A DNA stretch of 5,898 nucleotides, from assembly GCA_031268065.1 (NCBI GenBank), contig JAIRXX010000355.1, forward strand, positions 1 to 5,898, written 5' to 3'. The notes beneath the pieces are model-generated. The model did no database searches and was not told the DNA's origin. It worked only from the letters and a program-made list of their open reading frames with translations. Source of the stretch: Propionibacteriaceae bacterium. Its GTDB lineage: Bacteria; Actinomycetota; Actinomycetes; Propionibacteriales; Propionibacteriaceae. Below are positions 5,591-5,898 of the stretch, one piece after another. Position 1 is the stretch's first letter, and the number at the start of each line of letters is the position of its first letter. A program made the position numbers and the translations under genes.

Positions 5591-5623
5591 GGCGGCAAGT
5601 GAGCTGCCCGCAATGATGCCGCC
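5591..5623. repeat. 7-bp inverted repeat after the reductase gene
   Basis: GGCGGCA (5591-5597) pairs perfectly with TGCCGCC (5617-5623) across a 19-base loop. It lies just past the stop codon of the minus-strand reductase and abuts the next dyad at 5620-5644, with which it shares four bases, so only one of the two stems can form at a time. It could take part in 3'-end formation of the reductase mRNA. Confidence 0.35.
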
Positions 5624-5644
5624 AAATGTTAGGCAGATTTGGCG
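5620..5644. repeat. 8-bp inverted repeat spanning the reductase stop codon
   Basis: CGCCAAAT (5620-5627) pairs perfectly with ATTTGGCG (5637-5644) around a 9-base loop that contains the TAA stop of the reductase gene. The arms belong to the TTTGGCG motif group that recurs at 5461 and 5521. A stem-loop at the stop codon could stabilise the 3' end of the message, or the dyad could be a protein-binding site. Confidence 0.45.
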
Positions 5645-5898
5645 AGCAGGGGGTCAGCTTTCGCCCGCCGGGTCGGCGCTTCCCAGTCGGTGTCGAATCC
5701 TGCCGGGATGATCCGGGTCGGGTTGATATGCGGGTGGGTGGTGTAGTAGTGCCGCTTGATGTGGTCGAAGCGGGTGGTGTCGCGGAAGGCCGGGGTGGCA
5801 TAGAGGAAACGCGCGTAGTCCCAGAGATTCGGATAGTCCACCAAGCGCCGGATGTTGGCCTTGAAGTGGGTCGCGTACACGGCGTCGAAGCGGGCCAG
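5629..5898 (-). CDS. yqjG: Glutathionyl-hydroquinone reductase, C-terminal part (5' end outside window)
   Basis: The 89 visible residues are the C-terminal end of the YqjG/ECM4 (Xi-class glutathione transferase-like) family. Such enzymes remove the thiol from glutathionyl-hydroquinones, acting in quinone detoxification or the breakdown of aromatic compounds. The signature is clear: RFDAVYATHFKAN, then RRLVDYPNLWDYARFLY, then FDHIKRHYYTTHPHINPTRI and a proline-glycine turn, ending in a short charged tail and a TAA at 5631-5629. The N-terminal thioredoxin-like domain with the catalytic cysteine lies outside the window, so its activity cannot be judged. The frame runs to the window edge; the GTG at 5880 is internal (Val in the DAVY motif), not the start. 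The alpha-glucosidase gene follows on the same strand after 282 bases, and its own promoter-like elements suggest separate transcription. Most actinobacteria make mycothiol rather than glutathione, so the true thiol partner is open. Confidence 0.92.
   Translation of the reverse strand: MARFDAVYATHFKANIRRLVDYPNLWDYARFLYATPAFRDTTRFDHIKRHYYTTHPHINPTRIIPAGFDTDWEAPTRRAKADPLLAKSA

Overview
The window comes from a high-GC actinobacterium (Actinomycetota). This rests on the GC-rich codon use, the smc-ftsY gene order, the actinobacterial style of the SMC and FtsY sequences, a GTG start, and two gene starts that look leaderless. The genus cannot be told from the sequence.

Left half, plus strand (1-3237): a chromosome-maintenance and protein-targeting block. 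It opens inside smc, where only the C-terminal 517 residues are present: the coiled coil after the hinge and the complete C-terminal ATPase half. After a 166-base gap comes a small gene (1723-2037) for an unrecognised single-pass membrane protein with a SARSAF repeat tail. Then comes ftsY (2092-3237), the signal recognition particle receptor, which has its own N-terminal membrane anchor. The small protein and the FtsY anchor share an overall plan and an R-x-RKAKL motif just inside the membrane, so the small gene may be a stand-alone relative of the FtsY anchor. This is the most original observation in the window.

Middle (3238-3681): a gene-free stretch with small inverted repeats, then a Phd/YefM-type antitoxin gene with an extended -10 immediately upstream. 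No toxin gene follows. The antitoxin's 3' end runs antisense into the end of the next gene, so it looks like an orphan or the remnant of a toxin-antitoxin module.

Right half, minus strand (5898-3649): the C-terminal part of a glutathionyl-hydroquinone reductase (YqjG/ECM4 family) runs in from the right edge. A 282-base intergenic region rich in repeats and dyads follows, then a complete GH13 alpha-glucosidase of 565 residues. That intergenic region holds a -10 box, a Shine-Dalgarno sequence, a hairpin flanked by two copies of an 11-base repeat, a 9-bp perfect hairpin, two further inverted repeats, and a cluster of TTTGGCG motifs.

The left block is conserved housekeeping. The right block is carbohydrate and quinone or redox metabolism and has no obvious functional link to it. 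No rRNA, tRNA, CRISPR array, transposase or phage gene was seen.
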